Positions 11,176 through 21,477 of a stretch of DNA of 64,000 bases are shown piece after piece (the stretch's first letter is position 1; every line of letters begins with the position of its first letter). Where the stretch lies: contig VZQC01000392.1 of NCBI GenBank assembly GCA_009823505.1, forward strand, positions 1,505,427 through 1,569,426, read 5' to 3'. The notes beneath the pieces are model-generated. The model was not told the DNA's origin. It did not search any database and saw nothing but the letters and a program-made list of their open reading frames with translations. The translations under genes and the position numbers were made by a program. The stretch is from Rhizomys pruinosus. Lineage: Eukaryota > Chordata > Mammalia > Rodentia > Spalacidae.

Positions 11176-11480
11176 ATGATATATGTGGCATGTATATGTG
11201 CATATTTTGGAGTGATGCATATTGGAAGGAACAACAACAACAACAACAGAAAAGACTGCATCAAAGAACTGACTGAAACGGCGAACTTCTACTTGAAACA
11301 GTAAACTTAAGCATCGAGAATTTTGAGAGAGACTGAAAGATGAAAAACATGTTTGGCAGAATACATGAGCTCTGGTGGGGTGGGAGAGGCAGTAAGGGGG
11401 GCATGGGTCTAGATTTGATTTGTAATGTAATTTTGTATGAAATGCACAGAGCTTCAATAAAACATTGGCTTCAAAAATTA
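11176..11480 (+). mobile_element. L1 3'UTR fragment
   Basis: Matches the last about 300 bp of the local L1 3'UTR: a CAA-repeat block, then aagaactgactgaaacggcg, gaatacatgagctctggtgg and the terminal cttcaataaaacattggc. 5'-truncated; no ORF2. Target duplications are not clear. Confidence 0.85.
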
Positions 11481-11984
11481 AAATAAAAACAAAGCAAAAA
11501 TAAAAGAAAATGCAGTTCACTCTGTTACTTGATATCCTTTTTCAAGGCTCCTGATGTGGTGGGAATAGCTGTCTGCCTAGCCACGGCCTAGCCCTTTGCA
11601 TGTTAGACAGAGACAATCCTTCGGTCCACTGAACACTGAGAGGCCTGTGTGTGAGGCACTCCACAGGTTTGCCCATGAGTGGCTGTTTTTGTTAAGCTCA
11701 ATTAGTTCCTCCTCCTGCTCCCAGATGTGCTCAATGGCCTGACACTTAAAGAGAATCCCAGAACCATGGCTCACTTTGGAATGTGGTATGGCTCCAAAGC
11801 ACAAAAAGCTAGCTTCCCTTCAGCAGTTCTTTGAAATCTGTGTAACAAAACCCTTAGGGTAAAAAACTCTGGTATACTTCTGTGTCATTTGGAGAAAGAC
11901 CTTTAACAACCAGTTCTACCATATGTTTATATACATATAAAATTCTTCTACTTATGTGCCTGAATTTCCTTTTTAAAAGTATGT
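11481..11984. other. Unassigned DNA
   Basis: Nothing recognised. The minus-strand frame 11577-11804 is unsupported. Confidence 0.35.
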
Positions 11985-12147
11985 AAGTGAACCCATGTTG
12001 TGCAATGCCTGTGGAAGTTAGAAGAGGGCACCGGATTCCTTGGAACTGGAGTTATGGATGGTTAGCCACATAGGTGCTGGAAACTGAACCTAGGTATTCT
12101 ACAAGAGCAGCCAACACTCTTAACTGCGGAGCCATCTCTCTAGTCCC
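11985..12147 (-). mobile_element. B2 SINE, moderately old
   Basis: Complement of B2: ggaactggagttatggatgg in the middle and the 5' end gagccatctctctagtcccc at right. The A-tail end is eroded at left. Confidence 0.88.
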
Positions 12148-14325
12148 CAGAATTAACTTATTAAATTGGAATAAATAATTAAACTTGATACTTCAGTAAA
12201 TTTCTTAAAATAGAATTTAAAACCTCTCAAAGTGTTTTGAATTTTTATCTTTCTACAGAGAACCCTGTTCTCTACAGAGGAGCTGGGTACACTTGGGCCT
12301 CATGTAACCAGGTAGCCTCATAGGCCACAGGTCTGAGGACACTTACAGAAAGCTGAGATGGCAGAAGGTGGTTCACTTCCCTCCTGACTAGGAAAGTGGA
12401 GCTCAAGCCTGGCCACAGCTCTTTTACCTATGTGATTATGGTCCATGATGAGGTTTTCTGGGCCAAGAAAAAAACAGGTATCAGATCCCACAAGTACCCA
12501 GGCTTGAGCTCCACTTTGATACAGATACTATAACCCAATGTATGATACCAAGTACCTGCAGTGGACACACTCCTGCTACCATCACTCCACAAGACCATAC
12601 TGACCAGGAAGCACCCCAGGCACACTGGGATCACAACAGAGGAGCAAAGAGTAAGGCTGACTCTCTGAGCAGTGACCTAGAACATGTAGGATCTGGTACC
12701 TCTGGGGAAATGTGTAAGATCTGTCACACCCCGGAAACCTTAGGACATGGCCAATGGCCTCAGTGAGCCAGGGACAATTCCTCAGGGCAGCCAGGCTGCA
12801 GGGAAACCCTCAGACCCTTCCATGAGGCCAGTTGTGAAGGACAATATAGTAGGGAGGGCAGAATGAACTCCAGAGATTCAGGCTAAATTAACACCTTGTT
12901 GTTACACAGAGGCTAAATAGGGGTGTCCCCACTGGGGCAGTGTGGGGCTGCTGCTAAGGTGGGGAGCTGCGTGAGCCAGGAGAGGAGGCAAGAGTTTCTC
13001 ATTTGTACACAATAGAGACAGAACAGATGGTGACTGCATTCCTTTGAATCCTCTCCCATTGGGGGCAAGCCTAGTTGTGAAATATGTTCAGCATTATGTT
13101 AGCTTATAAATGTTATTATTTTGCCATATGCCCAACTACTGATGACTATCATTTCTCATTAAGAGTATGGCTTACACAAATGACAAAGAACAGGTTTATA
13201 GCAGAGTTTCTTTTATTTTATATTGGGGCAGGGACAAAGTGGGCAAGCCCTTGACTATCCTGGGGTGTCCTGCTCCCTGCCTACTCCCATCTCCCTCCAA
13301 TTCAGGAGACCACTCAGAGACTAGCTCATCACTCTCTTCCTAAAAACCCTTTCCCAGGCTAGTTCGAGGATATATAGACATATGCAATCATGTATGCACA
13401 CATATGCATACTCAAGCACACATACACATGTGTAGGCACATACAGTTTCCCCAGGGTGCAGCTTCTTCAGGCTGAAGTCTTGTCTTTATAAACAATACCC
13501 TCATACCTCTTGGAGCCATTAAAGGCCTCCCTCAAACAGTGTATTTAAGAAATATTTCTACATAGGGGCTTTTAGCTCAGAAGAGTCTTATGTATGGAAG
13601 AAGGAGGCAGAACTCCTCATAGGAATGGGGTCTCCTCAAAGAATGAGGCTCAAGGCCTGCAGGATCCAGGTGTGAGTCATGCCTTGGTATATCTGCACAG
13701 ATGTCATTCAGAAGGTGGTCTCCCATCACCCAGGATTCAGGACAGTGCCTGGGGCTACAGCCTCCCACTCCCCCAGAGAAACTATCGCTTTAAGTACTAG
13801 GGAGGCATGAACAAAGGTCCATAGATGAGAGCAGGGCACTGGGCTGCTCCAAGGTAGGCAGGTGATAGCTGAAGTTGTCACCAGTTTCCACAGCCCGGCA
13901 AAACAGGGTCCTACCTTGACAACATTCCTGAGGTGCTCACCTCAGAGTCTGTAGAATGTCGCTTCTAGGGCAGGTATATGAAGCCCAGACAGTAAAGGCC
14001 CACTGGAGCTAGCCAGAGAATCATAAGTAGATAGCAAACCAACAATTACTTCTGGATTTTGATCCTTTCTGCATATGAATTTTCAGTGAAGAAGTACAGT
14101 GACCTAAAGAGGGAGATGTACCTTCAAGTGGCCTGGTTTTTTTTTTTTTTTAACAACAAATGTCTGTAAAACCACCTGTTTCCAATGTATAAGACTTGAA
14201 AAAACAGTGCAAGAAGCCAAGAGACAAGCTAAAGCATTGATGTAATGCAGATAGGCTGATAAGAAGGGATATCACAGAGTAAAAGCAGGGGCAGGAGGGT
14301 CACTGCTAAGCCAGGTGACGAGGAA
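12148..14325. other. Unassigned non-repeat DNA
   Basis: About 2.2 kb with no recognisable repeats apart from a CA-rich, imperfect stretch near 13370-13445. Opposing open frames (12428-12634/12542-12766 and 13577-13768/13594-13800) show no known protein sequence. Confidence 0.35.
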
Positions 14326-14469
14326 GTTATTTTTGAGACAGTGTCTCACTATGTAGCTCTGGCTGGCCTGGAACTTGCTATGTAGACCAAGCTGGCCTTG
14401 AACTCACAGAAATCTAACTGCCTCTGCCTCCCAAGTGCTAGGACTAAAAGCATGCACCATCACACCTGG
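14326..14469 (-). mobile_element. B1 SINE
   Basis: Complement of B1, mutated (gagacagtgtctcactatgt). Its 5' portion and right flank are duplicated at 14787-14897. Confidence 0.88.
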
Positions 14470-14484
14470 AAATAAGATATTCTT

Positions 14485-14739
14485 TTTAAAAGTATATTTT
14501 ATTTATTATTTGTATTTTTTATTATTTTTTTATTTTTTATGTGTATGAATGTACTGTCTGCATGTAGGTTTGTGCACCCGTGTTGTGCAATGCCTTGGAG
14601 GTCAGAAGAGGGCATTGGATTCCCCTGGAACTGCAGTTAAAGATGGTTCTCACCTGCCATGTGGGTGCTGGGGATCGAACCTGGGTCCTCTGCAAGAGCA
14701 GTCAGTGCTCTTAACCACTAGGTTATCTCTCCAGCCCCC
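14485..14739 (-). mobile_element. B2 SINE
   Basis: Full B2 in reverse with a long AT-rich tail (14485-14540) and 5' end at 14739. The 15-bp duplication aaataagatattctt at 14470-14484 and 14740-14754 is exact. The uninterrupted version of the same target survives in the duplicate just downstream. Confidence 0.95.
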
Positions 14740-14786
14740 AAATAAGATATTCTTAACAAGTGCATCTCCATTAGCCTACTTCCTGA

Positions 14787-14897
14787 ACTCACAGAAATCT
14801 GTCTCTGCCTCCCAAGTGCTAGGACTAAAAGCATGCACCATCACACCTGGAAATAAGATATTCTTAACAAGTGCATCTCCATTAACCTATTTCCTGT
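14787..14897. repeat. Duplicate of B1 part plus flank (B2-free)
   Basis: Repeats 14400-14480 joined directly to 14755-14786, without the B2 that separates them in the first copy. The duplication therefore came before the B2 insertion. Confidence 0.85.
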
Positions 14898-14984
14898 AGC
14901 CAGGCATAACCACAATGCCATAAAATTGTGAATCCCTCAAGAATGCATCCATTGACCATGAAGATAAAGAGAAAAAAAGAGCCC

Positions 14985-16870
14985 AAGAGGGGGAGTGTAG
15001 GAGACAGGTGTTACCAAGGGGGAAATGGGGGTACTTAACTGGGAAAAGGAGGGAGTGTTATACAAGGAACCACAAGGGTAAAGGGGAAGGAGGTGCTCAA
15101 GACGGGGCGATAATAGGAGTCAGATGTTATCAAGGGGGACATGGGGAAAATGGTGGTATGTTAACTGGTAATGGAGGAGAGAGGGTTAGAAAGGGAGAGA
15201 GAAAGGAGAGATAAATAATGCTTAGGTGATATTAAAAAACATAGGGAAATGTATTCATTCAAAAGCTTCCTGAAAAACACACATATAATATCTGTACATA
15301 AATGTATGTGTATAGCCAAAGACTATATAACAAGAACCACAGTGCCAGGCAAGAGAAACCTCTCTTTGAGTTGTTTGGTCAGAGTAGTCTGAGACACTCC
15401 TAAAACAACACGGGCTATTGCCACAACACTTGACTGCCTCTTGGAACTTGAAGACCCCATTGCTAAAGACAGGTCCAGAGCAATGGAGCTGAAACTGACC
15501 TAGAAGCCTCCTCTCTGAAAACTAGATCTCATAGTTTCAGAGTACACTATGCAAGCTGCTAAGTGGGGGTGAAGGGGTGGGGATCAATCAATGGTTCAAC
15601 CCAGCTGTAAAGCCTAAGAACCACAACAATGACCAGGACAACAAACTATCTCTATTGGTGCAGTAATGGCACTTTTATCTTGAGGGTAATCAAGCTATCT
15701 AGTTGAACTTAAAGCCCACTCGATGGGAGGGAACTCATGTGGGGCACTGTAAACATAGTGAAATACACATGGCTGGAGAGGTCATAGATCCTAGAGAAAA
15801 CCCTACATACATCTGTCACATTCCTACATAAATGTAATTCCTTACTATATTCTAAATATGTTATTATTATATTTACAAACATGTACACCTGTTGCCACTC
15901 ATCAAAGAAGTTTCTTTTTATATTTAACTTTTTATTTTATGTGTATGAGTGTACTGCCTGCATGTATATAATTGGACCTGTGTCATGCAGTGCCTGAAGA
16001 GGTCAGAAAAGGGCATTGGATCTCCTGGAACTGGGGTTACTGACAGTTATTAGCTGTCATGTTGGGTGTTGTAAGTCCTCTGCAAGAGCACCCAGTGCTC
16101 TTAACCATGGAGCTAACTCTCCAGCCCCTAAAGCAGCTTCTTTTTGCAACAGATGGAGACTATTACAAAGTTCCACAACTGGTCAAACAGAAAATAAGTG
16201 TGAGATGCCCATCTCTAAGTGATACATCTACAATGAAACTTCTACACCTAGGGTTGGAACACAGTGAACAGAGAGTAGAAAGAATACTAATGCATCTGTC
16301 AGCTCACCAAAGCTCCCTCATGCAACGGGGCAATTAATACAGAAAGCCACAACTGGCCAAACTGTAAAGAATAAGTCTCATCACCCAGGTCTAAGGGACC
16401 ATTGCGGGAGGGGGGGCAAAAAGATTGTAAGAGCCACAGGTGTTGCATGACCACAAGGAAATAGAGTTTTCCAGGCTTCTGGGAATTTGCTCATATGAAC
16501 TAATAGCAATGGTGGCTGCATGTACATGACCCATGTAAACTCAAACCAGACAAAAACCCAGCATAGAACTTGGGAAATGGGCAAGAAATCTCGACCTTAG
16601 CTGAGGAACTACTGGCAGCTGATCACTGCTGGGTGAGGGAGAGTTGGTCTTTAAGGGATTGACACTAGATAGGTTGACCAGACTCCAGTGGATGAACTCA
16701 CACTGAGGGATGGACATCTGGAGACATTTGATTCAATAGACCTTAACATATATGACAGAATACATGAAATTCAGAGGGAGAGGTATGGGGGAAATGCAGA
16801 TATGGGAGGGGGATCTAAATATGATTAAGATGTATAGTATAAAATACATAAAAATTCAATAAATATGTTG
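14985..16870 (+). mobile_element. Lx-type L1 3'UTR, degraded
   Basis: A G-rich polypurine tract (14985-15215) is followed by blocks I recognise from older rodent L1 (Lx) 3'UTRs: gtaatggcacttttatcttg, cactcgatgggagggaactc, cagctgatcactgctgggtg and gactccagtggatgaactca. It ends near attcaataaatatg. A B2 interrupts it. No ORF2 sequence is recognised upstream. Confidence 0.75.
15920..16132 (-). mobile_element. B2 SINE inside the Lx 3'UTR
   Basis: Complement of B2, with 5' end gctaactctccagcccc. Near-matching 13-mers (gaagtttcttttt / gcagcttcttttt) at 15907-15919 and 16133-16145 look like aged target duplications. Confidence 0.88.
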
Positions 16871-17179
16871 AAAAATTTCAAGATAAAATTTAAAACAGTA
16901 CAAAAATGAATTCATCCATTGATTAGATCAGGTTAGAAAGAAGTTCTCATGATCCAATGACCCCTCAATGACTAGGTCCAGCATCTGGGGTCAAGCCTTC
17001 AACACAAGAGCCTTTTGGGGGTGGCACTTCATGTCTATGCCATACATTCCGCATTCTGCATTGCAGGTTTGTTTCCTGCCTCACAGAACATAATGAGGGC
17101 TGCCCAGAAGTCCCAGGGAGACTGGCTCTGAGCCACATTACTGTCTCTCTCAACCAAAAATACATCAAAATATCAGATT
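16871..17179. other. Unassigned DNA
   Basis: Possible tail of the Lx element at left; otherwise nothing recognised. Confidence 0.3.
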
Positions 17180-17372
17180 TAGAGAAATGGCTTGGGAGGT
17201 AAGGGCACTGGCTGCAATTGCAAAGGACCCGGGGTTGGTTCCCAAGACCCATACAGTGGCTAACAGCTGTCTGTAACTCTAAGCCCAGGTGATCTGATGC
17301 CCTCTTCTGGCCTCTGTAGGCACTGCATACATGCAGGCAAAATACTCATACACATAAAATAAACAAGAATTT
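17180..17372 (+). mobile_element. B2/B3-type SINE
   Basis: Diverged head (gaaatggcttgggaggtaag), B-box region ggttggttcccaagaccc, the gatgccctcttctggcctct block and an A-rich end. Confidence 0.8.
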
Positions 17373-17378
17373 CCAAGT

Positions 17379-17712
17379 CTATGAAAAAAACTCTTGGGGA
17401 TTTTGATTGGAATTGCATTGAATCTGTATATCAATTTGGGTAAAATGGACATTTTGACTATGTCAATTTTTCCAATCCATGAGCATGGGAAGTCTTTCCA
17501 TCTTTTGATGTCATTTTCAATCTCCTTCAGGGGTTTAAAATTTTTGTTGTAGAGATCTTTGGTTAGGCTTGTTCCCAGTATTTTATTATCTTTGAGGCTA
17601 TTGTGAGTGGGGAGGTCTTCTTAAATTCCTCCTGTAGTTGTTTATTATTGGTGTAAAGAAAGGCTGCTGATTTTTCTAAGTTAATTTTGTATCCCACCAC
17701 TTTACTGAAACT
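17379..17712 (-). mobile_element. L1 ORF2 internal fragment
   Basis: Complement of the ORF2 segment between the reverse-transcriptase and C-terminal domains. Landmarks read on plus: ttttgattggaattgcattg and ttccaatccatgagcatggg. It has neither a 5' end nor a 3'UTR and lies left of a separate minus-strand L1 3'UTR, so it is a different insertion. Confidence 0.85.
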
Positions 17713-18062
17713 CTTTTTTAATATGTATTATTAATTTTTTATTGTTATTAAACTTTTTCCATACATCATACATCATTTCTCAATCAAATTTAGAGTCACT
17801 TCCCTTTCCATGCCCCCCACACCACCTGTACTCTGAGTTCCTGTACTCTGCCATACATGTCCTGCATCTTTGTCTGAGTCTTTCCAGGGTTTTTTTTTCA
17901 AAGCAGAGGCCCACTGTTTTAGGGAGAACTTCACTGTTTCAGTCTTTTTTTTCCAGTTCTTCTTCTGTTGTTGTTGTTGTTCTCTCCAACTTGCATTGCT
18001 TACACACACATAAACATATACATACATAAATATATACATACATACATACATACATACATACC
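17713..18062 (-). mobile_element. L1 3'UTR distal part with (CATA)n
   Basis: Complement of the final about 300 bp of the local L1 3'UTR, T-rich tail at left. The adjoining (CATA)n at about 18004-18062 expands a TATATGTG-like spot present in intact copies. The proximal half of the same 3'UTR appears at 19105-19402, implying that 18063-19104 was inserted later. Confidence 0.8.
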
Positions 18063-19104
18063 ATACATGTATCACCTGAATTGGAGGATTTTCTTTTTCT
18101 AAAAGATGTCATGTTTTCCTCAAGGAAGTGTCCAAAGGCTCCTCCCTGGCAAGCCCAAACCACCATCAATCCTGCCCCTGTGCTCCACACTGGGGTCCTT
18201 CTCTCCCATGGTCACCCAAATGAGGTGCAGTAAGCATGCATCCCGTCTTGATCTTCCTGCACTGGCCTCCATGATACAGCCTGGGTACTCCAACAATGGC
18301 AGTCTGTACTCTGAAGAGGCTGAAATCCCAGTACCTGCTCAGTCCACAAGCTGGATACCTCAGTAATCCCCATCTGGCATTGAAGGTTTGGAGGATTCTT
18401 GGAGAGACATGAGTCTTCAGTCCATATCGGAGGGTTAAAAAGCTGTGTCTCATGTTTTTGAAGAATGGCAAAAGCAGTGGCAGTCAGAGTAGATGCACTT
18501 GCCAGTAAGAATTGAAGACAGGCAAAACAACAGTGCTCTCTCTTTTTTTCTTTTTGTCTTTTTACTAAGATCTCAAGTTTTATATCTGAAGTATAGTTTC
18601 TAAGGCCTTACTGATTGTTTATTTCTGTTTATACTTTCCTTTTGGACACTTAAGGCCACACAGTTAGCCCAGATTAACCAAGGTTTTTGTTTTCTCAAGG
18701 TCAGTTGAGGATCTGGTCTTCAGGGGTCACTCAGGTTTTTTTTGTGGGGGGGGTACCCCTGGCTCCTTTCGGCTTTTCATTTACCAGTTCCATCCACTGG
18801 AGGACACAACCAGGTCTTGCTAGACCAGGCTTCCCTTTTTGAAGCATGAACATACTTTCCTCTTTATAGACTGGACACTAGCTGAAGTCCCATTAGTGGA
18901 TCTCCAAGACCTCCCTATGGAAGAAGACTGGTAACCCACATTTGCAGGACATTTCAAGAGATGCCCCCATGCATGGTCCCCTGAGACTTAGTTGACCTCT
19001 AAGGGCAAGGAACAGTTCCTCAGCCAAATTGGTATAGGTGTTAAGTATGGTTGTTAAGCACCCAGAAAGGCTAAATTACACCAGCCTGATACATCACACT
19101 TATA
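18063..19104 (-). mobile_element. Possible LTR-derived insertion splitting an L1 3'UTR
   Basis: This about 1-kb block separates two halves of one L1 3'UTR, so it is probably an inserted element. On the minus strand it starts TG. Part of it (about 18160-18480) resembles rodent LTR sequence I half-recognise. No clear target duplication or coding region is visible and the family is not assigned. Confidence 0.35.
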
Positions 19105-19352
19105 CTAAAATTGTGTCTTCTGAAAACAAACTGTATGTTATTTCCATATCATATTTCTTGATTTGCATATTTCTATTTTAATTTTATATTACTCTAAAAT
19201 ATGTATACATATTCACCATCATATACCCAAAATCCAAAGTCTGAAAATAAATGGTAGTTAGAACTTGTCTAGGGATTTACAATATAAGAGCAAAGTTGTT
19301 TCAGATCACGAGGAATATAACATTAATGTTGCTCAATTTGCCTTACAACTAG

Positions 19353-19402
19353 GTACTTGGTACTAGCATCCACAGATGTACTTGGTACTAGCATCCACAG
19401 AT
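19353..19402. repeat. 25-bp perfect tandem duplication
   Basis: The unit gtacttggtactagcatcc... occurs twice back to back (19353-19377, 19378-19402) with no mismatch, at the ORF2/3'UTR boundary of the minus-strand L1. Confidence 0.97.
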
Positions 19403-19546
19403 GAGGGATAGCATTCATCTTTTATTTTTCTGGGACTGTTACTTCACTTAACATAATATCTTCCATCTATTTAGCTGCAAAGTTCATGATGTCCTCTTTC
19501 TTTACCGCTGCATAGAACTCCATTGTGTAGATATACCACATTTTTG

Positions 19547-19942
19547 TTATCCGGTCATCAGTTGAGAGGCACTTGGATTGTTCCAGCTCTTTGCTATTAT
19601 GAAGAGAGCTGCAATAAACATGGCTGTGCATGTATCTCTGCTGTAGGATGAGCTCTGTGGGTATATACCCAGGAGTGGTATGGCTGGGTCAGGTGGTAGG
19701 CTCATTTTGAGTATTTTAAGGGTTCTCCACAATGCTTTCCATAGTGGTTGTACGAGTTTACATTCCCACCAGCAGTGGATGAGTGTTCCCCTTTCCCCAC
19801 AATCTCTCCAGCATTTGGTATCTTTTGTTTTCTTGATCCTAGCCAGCCTTATCAAAGTGAGATGATATCTTAAAGTGGTTTTAATTTGCATTTCCTTAAT
19901 TATTAATGATATTGAACACTTTTCAAGATGTTTCTCAGCCAT
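19547..19942 (-). pseudogene. L1 ORF2 C-terminal fragment
   Basis: A 131-codon open frame of the ORF2 cysteine-rich end. It reads ...CWRDCGERGTLIHCWWEC, with the C-X3-C-X7-H-X4-C residues kept, then LPPDPAIPLLGIYPQ. The frame breaks after SQLMTG, before the normal WIEKMWYIY region. No endonuclease or RT domain is left, so it is non-functional. Confidence 0.9.
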
Positions 19943-20169
19943 CTCTATTTCCTCACTTGTGAAGTCTCTGTTCAGCTCTTTATTCCATCATTTGAGTGAG
20001 TCATTTGCTTTCTTCTTTGTTTTTTGAGTAGTTTATATATTCTGAAAGATAATATTCTGTCAGATGTATCTGTGGTGAAGGTTTCTTCCCACTCTATGGG
20101 TTTTCTCTTCACTTCCCTGATTGCTTCTTTTGCTGTACAGAAACTTTTGAGTTTAATAAGGTCCCAGGC

Positions 20170-20558
20170 TTAGAAAAAAAAATCCTTAAATTCATATGGA
20201 AAAACAAAAGATCCCGAATAGCTTGAGCTCATACAATTTCAGCCATCTCATATTTGACAAAGGGGCAAAATTAACCTCAATGGAGGAAGGATAGCATCTT
20301 CAGCAAATGGTGCTAGCAAAACTGGATCACCACTTGTAGAAGAACAAAACTGAACCCCTACATCTCACCTTGTACAAAAACCAACTCCAAGTGGATCAAA
20401 GATCTCAACATGAAACCTGAAACCCTGGAGGTGTTAGGAGAAAAAGTTGGCAGCAACCTACAAGACATAGGCATAGGAAAAGACTCTCTATATCAGACAG
20501 CAGCTGCCCAGGAAATAAGGTCAACAATTGACAAATGGGACCTCATCAAACTCAAAAG
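20170..20558 (+). mobile_element. L1 ORF2 fragment, left of a B2
   Basis: Starts inside ORF2 (ttagaaaaaaaaatcctta) and continues to ctcatcaaactcaaaagc, where a B2 is inserted. The same L1 resumes at 20813. Stops and indels make it a pseudogene. Confidence 0.88.
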
Positions 20559-20812
20559 CTAGGAGAGATGGCCTAGCGGTTAAGAGCACTGACCGCTCTT
20601 ACAGAGGAACCGGGTTTGATACCCAGCACCCACATGGCGGCCAAGAACTGTCTGACACTCCAATTCCAGGAGAACTCCAGTTCCAGGGGAATCCAACACC
20701 CTCTTCTGACCTCCGCAGCATTGCACGACACGGGTGCACAGACTAGCATGCAGGCAGTACATTCATACACATACAGAAATAAATAAAAATTTAAAAAAAA
20801 GAAAAAAAAATC
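20559..20812 (+). mobile_element. B2 SINE, 17-bp-duplication subtype
   Basis: Full B2 with the tandem 17-mers at 20657-20673 and 20674-20690 (actccaattccaggaga, actccagttccagggga). Flanking L1 shows no clear target duplication and seems to have lost about 20-25 bp at the insertion point. Confidence 0.92.
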
Positions 20813-21070
20813 AAAGAAGTGAAGAGAAAACCCACAGAGTGGGAGGAAATCTTCACCAGTTATTCATCTGACAGAGCATTAACTTCCAGAATGTATAGAC
20901 TACTCAAAAAACAAAGAAGAAAACAAATGACCTACTCAAAAGATGGAGTAAAGAGCTGAACAGAGACTTCACAAGCAAGGAAGTAAAGATGGCTGCGAAA
21001 CATCTTTAAAAGTGTTCAACATCATTAATAATTAAGGAAATGCAAATTAAAACCACTCTCAGATACCATC
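20813..21070 (+). mobile_element. L1 ORF2 fragment, right of the B2
   Basis: Continues the ORF2 at atcaaagaagtgaagagaaa and reaches accactctcagataccatc, where the MaLR is inserted. It resumes briefly at 23047. Confidence 0.88.
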
Positions 21071-21477
21071 TGTGCTGGATAGCTTTAGTGTCAACTTGGC
21101 ACACCTGGGTTGAGAGAGCCTCAATTGGGGAATTGGCTCCATTGGATTGGCCTGTGGCCACATCTGTGGAGTACTGTCTTGATGGTCAAGCAGTGTGGGA
21201 AAGCCCAGCCCACAATGAGTGGTGCCACCCTGGGAAGGTTGTTGTGTACCGTATAAGAAGGTGGGCTGGGCATGAGCCAGGGAGCAAGCCAGTGAACAGC
21301 ATTCCTCCATGGCCTGTGCTTCAGCTCTTGCCTCCAGGTTCCTGCCCTGAGTTCCTGCCTTGGGCTCCCTGAGTGATGAACTGTGACCCAGGAGATGTAA
21401 GCTGAATAAACCCTTTCCTCCCCAAGTTGGTGTTGGTCAGAGTGTTTTGTCACAGCAATGGAAGACAAACTAGAACA
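21071..21477 (+). repeat. 5' LTR of the MaLR
   Basis: 407 bp, TG...CA ends. It has a polyadenylation signal in gctgaataaaccctttcctc near 21401-21420. Confidence 0.92.

Larger units (their letters stand above)
19105..20169 (-). mobile_element. L1, 3' part (ORF2 C-terminus and 3'UTR)
   Basis: Complement of ORF2's last about 250 codons plus proximal 3'UTR. The 5' truncation lies at 20169, where a plus-strand L1 starts head-to-head. A 25-bp tandem duplication sits at its ORF2/3'UTR junction. Confidence 0.9.

Noticed and set aside
18004..18062. CRISPR-like array in CATA, GGAT, GATA or AACT repeats
   Set aside because: Units of 4 bp without spacers in a rodent genome: plain microsatellites.
17773..18075. 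Minus-strand 100-codon frame with many Y/V/C repeats
   Set aside because: Produced by the CATA microsatellite and the L1 3'UTR tail.
19105..21070. Single twin-primed L1
   Set aside because: The inverted and forward parts share the same ORF2 region instead of being adjacent, unlike 33207-34655.
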